A stretch of 64,000 nt of DNA, from the NCBI RefSeq assembly GCF_024158035.1, contig NZ_JAMZEK010000002.1, positions 930,001-994,000 of the forward strand. Direction: 5' to 3'. The DNA comes from Dyella lutea. GTDB lineage: Bacteria; Pseudomonadota; Gammaproteobacteria; Xanthomonadales; Rhodanobacteraceae. The translations under genes and the position numbers were made by a program. The notes beneath the pieces are model-generated. The model ran no database searches, was not told the origin of the DNA, and saw only the letters and a list, made by a program, of their open reading frames with translations. Of the stretch, positions 25,353 through 33,631 are shown piece by piece. The number at the start of each line of letters is the position of its first letter. Position 1 is the first letter of the stretch.

Positions 25353-26552
25353 TCAGAGCTTGTACTGAACGGTGAACCAGACGATGCGGGTATCGGTGGC
25401 GTAGTGGTCGGCGCGGTAGTCGGCCAATGCCAGCGAGGTGCTGAAGTGGCGGACGATCGCCAGGTCGGCGGACAGGTCCAGCTCGTCGCCGTAGTGCGTG
25501 CCGGTGCGCGTCGCGGCGAAGCGATGCGCGGTGGCCGCCACGCTCAGCGCGTGCGCCCTCCAGCCCACGCCGAGGTAGCTGTCGGCCAGGCCGTCGGCCG
25601 GCGTGGCGAGGAAGCGGTCGGCCCAGCCATTGAACGCATGCAGCGTGGCCAGCGGGGTCTGCAGCGCGCTGGTGCCGTTGCCCTGCAGTTGCTCCTGCCC
25701 CAGCGTCCAGTGCCAGGCATGCAGGCCAAGGGCCAGTTCGGCGTGCAGGTAGGAACGGCTGCCTTGCAGCGTGCCGCGCTTCCAGGCGTGCTGCCCGGCG
25801 GCTTCCAGGGTGTAGTCCAGGCTCCAGTCCTGGCCGCGCGCGGCATGACCCAGCCAGCGCAGGCCGAGGTCACGATGCGAGCTGGCCGGCAGCGACTGGT
25901 TGCCTATCAGGTAGGCGTAGCCGACCAGGGTGCCGGCCGCCTGCTTCCACGACACGTTGAGCAGATGGGTGTCCAGGTTCTGCCGGGCGTGCAGCGGGTC
26001 GGGATGATGCGCGCCGAAGATGCGGTTGACGCGGGTGAGGTAGGCGTAGTCCACGCGCCAGGCCGGCGCCGGCGTCCAGGTCGCGCGCACGGCGTCGAAG
26101 CTCTGTTCGAGCTGACGGAAGCCGACGTTGCCGACGAAGCGGTCGTTGTCGAGCTTGATCACCTGGCGGCCCACGCGCAGGTCCAGCATCTGCCAACCAC
26201 GGTACTCGACATAGGCCTGGTCCAGCCCGGTGTCGGCGGGGTCGGACACCACCGGGTAGTTCGTCTGTCCGTTGCGGGTGCTGTTGTACAGGTCGTTGCC
26301 GACCACGCGGTTGTCCTGCAGCGAGACCCGCGCGCTCCAGCCGTTGTCGTCGGCGAAGCGGTAGCCCAGCCGGGTGCGCACGGTCGAGGCGTTGGCGTCG
26401 CGGGCGAAGCCGCCCTGGTCGACCTGCTCGAGCCGATAGCGCACGTCCAGCTGGGGGCTGCTGGTGATGTCGGCATGCGCGCTGGCACAGGCGGCGCCTC
26501 CGAGCAGCAGGGCGAACGCGGCGCGCGGGGTGTTGACGGCCCATGGTTTCAT
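25353..26552 (-). CDS. Alginate-export-like outer-membrane beta-barrel
   Basis: A 399-residue outer-membrane protein. The signal peptide ends at ASAHA. Alternating amphipathic strands rich in Tyr/Trp follow, with the conserved QLDVRYRLEQVDQ, DLRVGRQVIKLDNDRFVGNVGFRQLEQSFDAVRA and a C-terminal VWFTVQYKL. These match the alginate_exp family, most members of which are not alginate exporters but general anion or solute pores. It starts 87 bp after nirK on the same strand with its own AGGA site, so it may be co-transcribed and provide outer-membrane passage during denitrification (inferred). Confidence 0.82.
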   Translation of the reverse strand: MKPWAVNTPRAAFALLLGGAACASAHADITSSPQLDVRYRLEQVDQGGFARDANASTVRTRLGYRFADDNGWSARVSLQDNRVVGNDLYNSTRNGQTNYPVVSDPADTGLDQAYVEYRGWQMLDLRVGRQVIKLDNDRFVGNVGFRQLEQSFDAVRATWTPAPAWRVDYAYLTRVNRIFGAHHPDPLHARQNLDTHLLNVSWKQAAGTLVGYAYLIGNQSLPASSHRDLGLRWLGHAARGQDWSLDYTLEAAGQHAWKRGTLQGSRSYLHAELALGLHAWHWTLGQEQLQGNGTSALQTPLATLHAFNGWADRFLATPADGLADSYLGVGWRAHALSVAATAHRFAATRTGTHYGDELDLSADLAIVRHFSTSLALADYRADHYATDTRIVWFTVQYKL

Positions 26553-26639
26553 GGTCGTTTCCTCGGAGTTCTGGATGGGATGGCCCGGCGGCGGGTGCCG
26601 CCGGGCGGGGAGGGCGGCGTGGCCGCCCGGAGGGCCGGA

Positions 26640-28004
26640 TCAGTTGCCGGCGCGGAAGATGCTCGGGTCCTTCGGGCCGGTGACTTCCACCCAGCCGGCG
26701 AGGCCCTTCTCCAGGCGCGACAGCGCGTGGTCGACGAGGATGTATTTGCCCGGTTCCTCGAAGTGCACGTCGGTCACCACCGCGCCACCCGGCGGAACGG
26801 AGATGGTCTGCACGTCGTGCTCCGGCCGGTTGGCCAGCGCGCCCCAGGCCCAGGCGTCGTCGAACATTTCGCCGATCAGGTGGAACGAGGAGGTCTTGTT
26901 CGGGCCGCCGACGCCGAAGTAGATGCGCACGGTGTCGCCCACCTTCGCCTTCAGCGGATGGTCGGTGGTGAGCGCGCCGACGGCACCGTTGAAGACCATG
27001 TAGGTCGGCTGTTCGGCGAGCAGCTTGTTGACGTCGAACTGCAGGTGGCCGTGGGTGTTGAACGGTTCGGTGGTGTAGATCTCGCCCTGCATGACGTAGA
27101 ACTCGTGCGCCACCTTCGGCAGGCCGTCGGCCGGTTCCACCAGCACCATGCCGTACATGCCGTTGGCGATATGCTGGGCGACCATCGGCGTGGCGCAGTG
27201 GTAGACGTACAGGCCCGGCTTGAGTGCCTTGAAGGTGAAGCTGCGGGTCTGGCCCGGCGGCACCTGCATCACCGCTGCACCACCGCCCGGGCCGGTCACA
27301 GCATGCATGTCGACCGAGTGGTTCATCAGGCTGTGGGCGTCGTTGTGCAGGCTGACCGTGACGGTGTCGCCGACGCGGGCGCGCAGCATCGGTCCGGGCA
27401 CCTTGCCGTTGAAGGTCCAGTAGGTGAACGTGGTGCCGTTGGCGAGCTGGCCGGTGACTTCCTCGGTGGTGAGGTTGAACTCGAGGTGCTTCGGCGCGCG
27501 GTCGCCGACCGGTGGCGGCAGGTCGTCCGGCGCGCGGCTGATGTCGGCGGCGGTGGCCTTGGGGGCGGCTTCGGCCTTGCCCACCACCAGCTTGCCGTCC
27601 ATGCCGGCGGCGCGATGGCCGGGGATGTTGCAGAAGTAGTCGAAGCTGCCGTCGTGGTCGGCGCGGAACACCACCGCGGTGCTGGCGTCCTTGCCCACCA
27701 CGTCGTTGGACAGCACGTTGAAATCGGGCAGGCGGAGGTTGTGCATCGAACCGTCGCCGTCGATCAGGTTGATCTGCACGATCGCGCCGGCGGGTACTTT
27801 CAGGGTGGGGTTGAGCTGGCCGTCGATGGCACCGCCCACGCCGCGGAAGCCCATGCCGAACGCGCCGACATCGGTCTTCAGGGTGAAGGTCACGGTCGGC
27901 GTGTATTCGGCCGGGCTCTGCAGGTTGGATGTGGTGGCGTGCGCGAAGCCGGCCCAGGCGAGGGCCAGCGCGAATGCCGGAGTAAGCATGCGACGAATGT
28001 TCAT
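26640..28004 (-). CDS. nirK: Copper nitrite reductase, class II, with an extra N-terminal cupredoxin domain
   Basis: A 454-residue periplasmic enzyme reducing nitrite to nitric oxide. After a signal peptide (ending AHA), residues 30-143 form an additional blue-copper domain with H88, C125, H130 and M135 (SMHN, YFCNIPGHRAAGM). A short linker leads to the NirK core. There, H229, D232 and H234 lie in NHSVDMH; H269, C270, H278 and M283 complete the type 1 and part of the type 2 sites (YHCATPMVAQHIANGM). SSFHLIGE marks class II, and LVDHAL gives the last type 2 histidine. The fused domain resembles that of Hyphomicrobium NirK and may receive electrons. GGAGG is 7 bases from ATG 28004. An FNR-type box lies upstream. 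Confidence 0.95.
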   Translation of the reverse strand: MNIRRMLTPAFALALAWAGFAHATTSNLQSPAEYTPTVTFTLKTDVGAFGMGFRGVGGAIDGQLNPTLKVPAGAIVQINLIDGDGSMHNLRLPDFNVLSNDVVGKDASTAVVFRADHDGSFDYFCNIPGHRAAGMDGKLVVGKAEAAPKATAADISRAPDDLPPPVGDRAPKHLEFNLTTEEVTGQLANGTTFTYWTFNGKVPGPMLRARVGDTVTVSLHNDAHSLMNHSVDMHAVTGPGGGAAVMQVPPGQTRSFTFKALKPGLYVYHCATPMVAQHIANGMYGMVLVEPADGLPKVAHEFYVMQGEIYTTEPFNTHGHLQFDVNKLLAEQPTYMVFNGAVGALTTDHPLKAKVGDTVRIYFGVGGPNKTSSFHLIGEMFDDAWAWGALANRPEHDVQTISVPPGGAVVTDVHFEEPGKYILVDHALSRLEKGLAGWVEVTGPKDPSIFRAGN

Positions 28005-28142
28005 GGTTCCGCCTCCTGCAGCGACATCCGGGTCTCCTGTCGCGCACTTGGATCTCGGTAGAGCGTGCTGCCCGGCGAGCGTTTGGTTCGAGTCGATCAA
28101 CGTTCGGGGCACACGCTATCGGGCCGCCCGGTGCGAACGGTC

Positions 28143-28154
28143 TGATCCATGTCA
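28143..28154 (-). promoter_or_regulatory. FNR/DNR-type box upstream of nirK
   Basis: TGATCCATGTCA contains TGA-N6-TCA, the core recognised by FNR/ANR/DNR regulators, and sits in a longer near-symmetric CTGAT-CCAT-GTCAG. A start point 41.5 bases downstream would fall near 28107, with a GATAGC -10-like element at 28120-28115, the layout of class II FNR promoters. The flanking T/A of the full consensus are replaced by C/G. Confidence 0.6.
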
Positions 28155-28293
28155 GTCGAGTCCGCCGCGGCGCGGGGTGCGACCGTATGCCCCGGTAGGG
28201 CCGCGCACCTCGCGCTGCTGCTGCCGGATTGCCGACCGGCGCACGCCGCACTTAGAGTCGGGCCTCATCCGGGTCGTGTCGGGGAGATGCGCC

Positions 28294-28773
28294 ATGAGAA
28301 CCCTTGCTGCGGGCGCCTTAGTCATCGCCATGCTGTCGGCGTCGCCGGTCCGGGCGACCGGCGTCGGCTCACCACTGCTGGGCCGCTGGTCCGTCGACGT
28401 GTCGCGGCTGCAGATGCCGCCGGCGGCGCGGCCGAAGCGCGTGACGATCACCTTCGCCGAGGCCGGCGGCGGACGGTGGGAAACCCGGGTGGACATCGTC
28501 GATGCCGGCGGATCGAGCCGCCATGCGGTGTCCACGACGTCGCTGGACGGCCAGGGAGCGCCCATCAGCAACGACTTCGAGGCGGATACGGTGGCGCTGA
28601 AGCTGCCGCTGCCGAACGTGCTGGTGATGGACCTGGTCAAGGGTGGCGTGACGGCATCCACGCGCGTGTACACCGTTGCCCCGGACGGCCGCACGATGAC
28701 CGAGACCGTGTCCTACGCCGGGCGCGACGGCAAGCCGTTCATGCGCACCAACTATTTTTCGCGCGTGCGCTGA
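28294..28773 (+). CDS. Small periplasmic protein of unknown function
   Basis: A 159-residue protein with a signal peptide (LAAGALVIAMLSASPVRA). The mature part is predicted to be beta-rich (LLGRWSVDVSRLQMPPAARPKRVTITFAEAGGGRWETRVDI) and ends with PDGRTMTETVSYAGRDGKPFMRTNYFSRV, a lipocalin-like pattern seen in many small exported proteins. No named family is recognised. Ribosome site GGAG is 7 bases from ATG 28294. It is divergent from nirK, and the shared 289-bp region contains the FNR-type box. Confidence 0.7.
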   Translation: MRTLAAGALVIAMLSASPVRATGVGSPLLGRWSVDVSRLQMPPAARPKRVTITFAEAGGGRWETRVDIVDAGGSSRHAVSTTSLDGQGAPISNDFEADTVALKLPLPNVLVMDLVKGGVTASTRVYTVAPDGRTMTETVSYAGRDGKPFMRTNYFSRVR

Positions 28774-28866
28774 GTGCGGTTGTCTGCTGCCGGCATCGAT
28801 CGCGCCGGTCATCGGGCCATCGCATCGGGTCGGCGGATGTGCCGGACGAGGAAGGTTGCCTGTGCG

Positions 28867-29922
28867 TCAGACCGGCGGTATGTCCGACGCGTGGCCGCCG
28901 ACGCGGTTCCTGCCCGCGTCCTTCGCCTGGTAGAGCGCACGGTCCGCCGCCTCGATCCATTCGCGCGGATGGTTTCCGCCGTGCGGCCGGGGGGCGATTC
29001 CGATGCTCACCGAGCAGCGCAGCGAGGGTGCGAGCGGAAAGCGCAGGCTCTCCACGTCGGCGCGGATGCGCTCGGCGATCGCGCCCGCCCCGGACGGATC
29101 GACAGGCAGTACGAGGGCGATTTCGTCGCCCCCCAGTCGCCCGGCCGGGCCGCGGTCGGCGACCTGCTCACGCACGATGGTGCCAATCGCGCGCAACACG
29201 TCGTCGCCGATCGGATGGCCGTGGGTGTCGTTGACCACCTTGAAGTCGTCCAGGTCGATCAGCAGCAGCGTGGCGGTGGCGTCCGGGCGCAACGCCGCCA
29301 GCATCGCGGCGACGCTCTGTTCCCAGTGGCGTCGGGTATGCAGGCCGGTCAACGGGTCGGTATGGGCCAGTTCCTTCAGGCGCAGGTTCTGCAGCTGCAC
29401 CCGGCGCACCAGGCTGTAGCTGATCGCGCTGACCACCAGCGTGTGGATCACCAGGATCGGCAAGCTGGCCATCACCACCGCCATGTCGGAAGCGGGGGCG
29501 GCGGCGAAGCCGGTGAGCAGCCCGCCCAGCACGATGCCCGCGGCGGTCCAGCCCAGCGAGCGAGGCCACAGCCCGCGGATGCCGGTGGTGACCTTGTCCG
29601 CCGCCACCACGGCGATCAGCACGACCGACGGCAGCAGGTTGAAATGCATCAGCGGGGCGCAGGTGCCGGCGAAGAACGAGTCGAGCAGCAGATTGCGTCG
29701 TTCGGTGGCGGCCGGGTCCCTGCCGTGGCGGGCCATCAGGAAGGCGAAGTGCGGCCAGGCGAAGCAGACCAGCATCGCCCATGCCCATGCCTGCCAGTTT
29801 CCGTGCCGCTGCTGCAACACCACGGCGATGGGCAGGGCGCCCAGCCCCATGCCCAGCACGCGCAGGACGTAGGTGCGCCGGTAGAGCTGGCGCAACGGGT
29901 TGCTGGACGGGTCGTTCTTCAT
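28867..29922 (-). CDS. MASE2-GGDEF diguanylate cyclase
   Basis: A 351-residue inner-membrane protein. The N-terminal half has about five hydrophobic helices beginning RRTYVLRVLGMGLGALPIAVVL and matches the MASE2 sensor seen in AdrA/DgcC-type cyclases. The GGDEF domain spans residues 185-345 (HTDPLTGLHTRRHWE, IDLDDFKVVNDTHGHPIGDDVL, RLGGDEIALVLP). The active signature GGDE[IF] is intact, so it should make cyclic di-GMP. It is 46 bp downstream of the HD-GYP gene on the same strand, giving a synthesis/degradation pair. Confidence 0.9.
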   Translation of the reverse strand: MKNDPSSNPLRQLYRRTYVLRVLGMGLGALPIAVVLQQRHGNWQAWAWAMLVCFAWPHFAFLMARHGRDPAATERRNLLLDSFFAGTCAPLMHFNLLPSVVLIAVVAADKVTTGIRGLWPRSLGWTAAGIVLGGLLTGFAAAPASDMAVVMASLPILVIHTLVVSAISYSLVRRVQLQNLRLKELAHTDPLTGLHTRRHWEQSVAAMLAALRPDATATLLLIDLDDFKVVNDTHGHPIGDDVLRAIGTIVREQVADRGPAGRLGGDEIALVLPVDPSGAGAIAERIRADVESLRFPLAPSLRCSVSIGIAPRPHGGNHPREWIEAADRALYQAKDAGRNRVGGHASDIPPV

Positions 29923-29968
29923 GGGCTTCGGGATGCCTGCGGGCGGGCCGGCGGGAGCTGTTCCGGCC

Positions 29969-31162
29969 TCATGCACGCAGCAGGGCGGGAACATCCAGAT
30001 CCCAATGGGCGGGATCTTCGATGGCGACGATGCGATCGTCCGAGCCCTCCAGGTCCAGCGTTTCCGGTTCCAGCCGCGTGCGGTCGGGAAGGGTGCAGAT
30101 CAGTCGCACGATCGGGTTCAGCGCGCTGCCGTTGCCCTGCACCAGTACCACGGCCAGTCGCTGGGATGCCAACTGCACGAGTGTGCCGGTGGGATAGATG
30201 CCGATGAGCTTCACGAAGACGTGGAAGATCCTGCGGTCGAAATGGCCATCCTGCCACTCGGCCATGCGGCGAATGGCTTCGGCCGGCTCCCAGCCGGGCT
30301 TGTAACAGCGCTCGGAGGTGATCGCATCGTAGACGTCGCAGATCGCACCCATGCGTGCGACCTCGCTCAGCGCGTCGCCGGACAGGCGCCCCGGATAGCC
30401 GGTGCCGTCGGTCCGTTCGTGATGGTGCAGACACACCTCAAGTGCCATCTGGCCGGCGGCCGATTCACGGCTCAGGATGTCCCAGCCGACCTGCGGGTGC
30501 TGCCGCACGGTGGCCAGCTCCAGCGGGCTGAGGCGACCGGGCTTGTTGAGCACCGCGTCGGAGATGCCGACTTTGCCGATGTCGTGCAGCAACCCGGCCA
30601 CGCCGAGCTCTTTCAGCGTCTCGCCCTCGTAGCCCAGGCGCATGCCGAGGGCGATCATCAGTGCGGCGACGGCGACCGAGTGCAGGTAGGTGTAGTCGTC
30701 CTTGTTCTTCAGGCGGACCACGCTCAGCATCGCCGCGGGGCTGCGGGCAATCACCTCGCTGATCTCGTCCACCACCTCGGCAGCGGCGTCCATGCTCAGC
30801 GCCTTGCCCATGCGCGCCTCGCCGAACAGCGACTTCGCCACGCCCCTGGCGCGTTCGCGGATGGCTTCGGCCGCGGCGTAGTCGTCGCCGAAGGCCGAGC
30901 GTTCGGGCGACGGCTCCGGCGTCGTCTCGATGACCGGCGCCGCGTAAGAGGTCACCGGTCCGGATGCCAGATCCAGCCCCTTGCTGGTGTCGATCCACAC
31001 ACCCTGCTGCCCCAGCGCACGCAGCGTGACCAGGGTTTCGCCGGGCTCGACCAGGAACGATCCCCGCCAGAACGGATGATCCAGCCAGTTGCCCTCGATC
31101 TTCCGGACGTACATCCCCGCAACCACCTGGGTGGCGACGATCTTCTTCAGCGGCGAGGTCAT
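29969..31162 (-). CDS. HD-GYP cyclic-di-GMP phosphodiesterase with DUF3391 domain
   Basis: A 397-residue cytosolic protein. Residues 5-125 form a DUF3391 domain (IVATQVVAGMYVRKIEGNWLDHPFWRGSFLV). The HD-GYP domain contains YLHSVAVAALMIALG, HDIGKVGISDAVLNKPG, and HHHERTDGTGYPGRLSG, with all metal ligands and the GYP signature present. It should hydrolyse cyclic di-GMP. The MASE2-GGDEF gene follows after 46 bp. The ribosome site before ATG 31162 is weak. Confidence 0.93.
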   Translation of the reverse strand: MTSPLKKIVATQVVAGMYVRKIEGNWLDHPFWRGSFLVEPGETLVTLRALGQQGVWIDTSKGLDLASGPVTSYAAPVIETTPEPSPERSAFGDDYAAAEAIRERARGVAKSLFGEARMGKALSMDAAAEVVDEISEVIARSPAAMLSVVRLKNKDDYTYLHSVAVAALMIALGMRLGYEGETLKELGVAGLLHDIGKVGISDAVLNKPGRLSPLELATVRQHPQVGWDILSRESAAGQMALEVCLHHHERTDGTGYPGRLSGDALSEVARMGAICDVYDAITSERCYKPGWEPAEAIRRMAEWQDGHFDRRIFHVFVKLIGIYPTGTLVQLASQRLAVVLVQGNGSALNPIVRLICTLPDRTRLEPETLDLEGSDDRIVAIEDPAHWDLDVPALLRA

Positions 31163-31647
31163 GTTCGGGGCAATCCAAATCTCGTCGGTTCTGCGTGGGT
31201 GCGTACCGGGCGGAGTCATCGTGGCAGGGGCGATCGATCGCTTTGGCGACCTGCCCCTGGGCGGGCTCCGTTCGGGTTCCGGACCGTGCGTTCGGTTATC
31301 GGCCCGCACGAGGCGTACTTGAGTGGCGGCCAGGCCTGGCGGCAGGCCGCTGGCGGGGTGTCGCCGGGCGTAACGATGCCGGTTCGTCCGGTATGGGCGC
31401 CGGCGACGGGCGCCGACGGCGATGTCGTGATGCCGGGCGTGGGTGGGCGTGGTTCTGCAGGGGCGGAGGCTCCCCGGATGCGCCCTCGCCGCTCCCCCGA
31501 CCTGAGCATCGTTTGATCCTGGACAAGTCGTCGACGTCGACGCGGGGCTACGGTGACGGTCCCCATCTGCGTTGCGGCGGCCGGAGTCGATCGCGCGCGA
31601 GGGCAGTCGAGGCAGCGCGACACCGACCATCCATGGGAGTCCAGACC
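31163..31647. other. Divergent intergenic region, HD-GYP / glutamine-rich protein
   Basis: A 485-bp gap with no supported gene. It contains a 14-bp perfect palindrome CGTCGACGTCGACG (31529-31542) about 105 bp ahead of the rightward gene, which could be a regulatory site or chance in GC-rich DNA. Promoters for both neighbours must lie here but are not recognisable. Confidence 0.4.
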
Positions 31648-32607
31648 ATGCGTTACGTGATTCTCGCCCTGGCGATCTTCCTCTCCCCCGTGGCCTGCAC
31701 CCAGGCATGGGCCCAGACCCGGCTGAGCATAGGCATCAGCGACCGCGGCGTGAGCCTGGGCTTCGTCGTATCGACGTATCCGACGTTCGATCGCATTCCT
31801 GGCTACCCGGTGTACTACGACCCGAGCATCGACCAGAACTACTTCTTCTACGACGGCCTGTACTGGGTGTACGTGGACGACGGCTGGTATTGGAGCACCT
31901 GGTACAACGGGCCCTGGTATCTGGTTTCGCCGGCTTACGTGCCCTTGTTCATCCTGCGCATTCCGGTGCGCTACTACCGTCGACCGCCGCCTTACTTCGG
32001 CGGCTGGCCCCCGAGCGCGCCTCCGCGTTGGGGCGAACACTGGGGACCCGGTTGGGAACGGCAGCGCAGCGGGTGGGATCGCTGGAATCGCCGCTCCGTG
32101 CCCGCACCGGCGCCGCTGCCGACCTATCAGCGCAGCTACACCGGCAGCCACTACCCCCGCCAAATGGAGCAGCAGCGTTCGATCGAATCCCGCAACTATC
32201 GTTACCAGCCGCGCGAGACGGTGAGCAGGCAGGTTCTCGAGCAGCGTCGCCGTAGCGAGCCGTCGCGCAGCTGGCCCCGGCAGAACGATCAACAGCAGGA
32301 ACAGCGGAATCGCCAGCAGCAGGACGTCCAGCGGCAACAGGAACAGCGGAATCGCCAGCAGCAGGACGTCCAGCGGCAACAGGAACAGCGGAACCGCCAG
32401 CAGCAGGATGTCCAGCGGCAACAGGAACAGCGGAACCGCCAGCAGCAGGATGTCCAGCAGCAACTGCAGCAGCGCGCCCGGCCACCGCAGCAGGGTGCGC
32501 AGCCGGCGCCCAAGGCACGTGGCAAGGACGACTCCGGCGGAAAGGGCCGGTCGGACAAAGACAGAGGCCGGAAGGGTGACGGTCAGGATGGCACTGGCCA
32601 TCCTTGA
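31648..32607 (+). CDS. Secreted Tyr/Trp-rich protein with Gln-rich repeats
   Basis: A 319-residue exported protein. After the signal peptide (ends AWAQ) residues 22-115 are rich in Tyr, Trp and Pro (YYDPSIDQNYFFYDGLYWVYVDDGWYW), a pattern common in small envelope proteins of Xanthomonadales. Residues 210-275 are four tandem copies of a 14-residue Gln/Arg unit (QQEQRNRQQQDVQR) likely to form a charged helix or disordered linker. The tail is basic (KARGKDDSGGKGRSDKDRG). Ribosome site GGGAG lies 8 bases from ATG 31648. Function unknown; envelope or matrix association is a guess. Confidence 0.75.
   Translation: MRYVILALAIFLSPVACTQAWAQTRLSIGISDRGVSLGFVVSTYPTFDRIPGYPVYYDPSIDQNYFFYDGLYWVYVDDGWYWSTWYNGPWYLVSPAYVPLFILRIPVRYYRRPPPYFGGWPPSAPPRWGEHWGPGWERQRSGWDRWNRRSVPAPAPLPTYQRSYTGSHYPRQMEQQRSIESRNYRYQPRETVSRQVLEQRRRSEPSRSWPRQNDQQQEQRNRQQQDVQRQQEQRNRQQQDVQRQQEQRNRQQQDVQRQQEQRNRQQQDVQQQLQQRARPPQQGAQPAPKARGKDDSGGKGRSDKDRGRKGDGQDGTGHP
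32293..32460 (+). repeat. Four tandem 42-bp coding repeats
   Basis: Units at 32293-32334, 32335-32376, 32377-32418 and 32419-32460 encode the same 14 residues. Units 1-2 share AAT/GAC-GTC codons while 3-4 share AAC/GAT-GTC, so the array looks like a pair that was duplicated and then drifted. Since the unit is a multiple of three, copy-number change keeps the frame. Confidence 0.9.
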
Positions 32608-32618
32608 CCGGTGACGGC

Positions 32619-33503
32619 CTAGAGCCGGACGAGGCGTAGCCCGTCCAGCAGGCTGCCCAGGGGGCCTCCGGTGGCGGCACCGTCGAGTGCGGTGACTTCG
32701 AGCACCATCGCTGGCAGCGGCTGCGGCGTGGCCAGTTCCACCAGTTCGCCGCGCGCCAGCTCGGTCGCGACGGCGTAGCGCGGCAGCGCTCCCAGCTCGC
32801 CGCCATGCGCTACCCGCCGCTTCACTGCCTCCACCGATCCGGCCGAGTGCAGCGACGCGGCAATGCCCAGGTGGCGCAACCAGGTGGAGAGCAGCGCGTT
32901 GAGTGCGCCTTCCGGGTCGGGTACGCAGATCGCGGGAGCGGGCAGACCTGGCACCAGGGGCGGCTCGGCGCTCGCCGGCGCGCGGAACAGCGCAAGTCGC
33001 GATTGCGCCAGTTGCTGCAGTGTCTGGTCGGACGGTACCGCCTGGTCGATGCTCGGCCCGATGGTGATGGCGGCCTGCAGCCGGCCTGCCGATACCAGCT
33101 GGCGCAGCTCCGCGCACAAGCCGGTGCGGACCTGCACGGCGAGCGTGGGCCAGGTCTTGCGCAGGTGCTCAAGCACACCGGGAAGCACATAGGTGCCGAT
33201 CGACTCGGAGGCACCGATGGCCAGCGAGCGTTGCGGCTGCATGCCACGCGCGAAGGCCATCGTCTCGTCGGCCACCTGCACCAGCCGCCGCGCATGGGGC
33301 AGCAGCGCGGAAGCCTGCCGGGTAAGCGTCGCGCCGCTGCCCGGCGCGCGCTCGGTGATCGCGAAGCCGACCGCGCGTTCGAGCGAGAACAGCGTTTCGG
33401 AAAGCGTCGACTGCGCCACGCCCAGGGCCTTGGCCGCGCGGGCGATGCCCTGCTGTTCGGCAAGGGCGATCAATGCCCGGCAGTGGCGGAGTTCGATGTC
33501 CAT
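32619..33503 (-). CDS. LysR-family transcriptional regulator
   Basis: A 294-residue LysR protein. The HTH is MDIELRHCRALIALAEQQGIARAAKALGVAQSTLSETLFSLERAVG, and the effector domain contains LAIGASESIGTYVLPGVLEHLRKTWPTLAVQV. It is divergent from an isochorismatase-family hydrolase gene 128 bp away. Inverted repeats at 33521-33547, starting 18 bp from its own start codon, fit a LysR binding region, so autoregulation and control of the hydrolase are likely. Confidence 0.9.
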   Translation of the reverse strand: MDIELRHCRALIALAEQQGIARAAKALGVAQSTLSETLFSLERAVGFAITERAPGSGATLTRQASALLPHARRLVQVADETMAFARGMQPQRSLAIGASESIGTYVLPGVLEHLRKTWPTLAVQVRTGLCAELRQLVSAGRLQAAITIGPSIDQAVPSDQTLQQLAQSRLALFRAPASAEPPLVPGLPAPAICVPDPEGALNALLSTWLRHLGIAASLHSAGSVEAVKRRVAHGGELGALPRYAVATELARGELVELATPQPLPAMVLEVTALDGAATGGPLGSLLDGLRLVRL

Positions 33504-33520
33504 ACGCGGAGAGTGAGGTG

Positions 33521-33547
33521 ATCGGCGAGGCCGATGGGTCCATCGGC
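33521..33547. promoter_or_regulatory. Overlapping inverted repeats, candidate LysR binding site
   Basis: ATCGGC-GAG-GCCGAT (33521-33535) contains the T-N11-A geometry of LysR boxes. It overlaps a second repeat, GCCGATGG-GT-CCATCGGC (33530-33547). Both lie between the divergent LysR and isochorismatase genes. Confidence 0.6.
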
Positions 33548-33631
33548 GTTTTGGAGCGGGTGGCATCGGCCCGGACCATGCCGCCACCGCGCCGGATCCA
33601 GGCGCATGCGACAGGCAGAGCGACCGTGACG

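Noticed and set aside
25404-28061. 885-codon open frame antisense to the beta-barrel and nirK genes
   Set aside because: It is the mirror of two well-supported genes in GC-rich DNA, with a low-complexity Val/Gly/Arg-rich translation and no ribosome site or family.
28096-28112. Second FNR-like half site (TTGAT) near nirK
   Set aside because: Only one half matches and it would lie at or after the predicted start point.
32293-32460. Regular repeats that could suggest a CRISPR array
   Set aside because: The units are contiguous without spacers, in frame and inside a secreted-protein gene; no cas gene is present.
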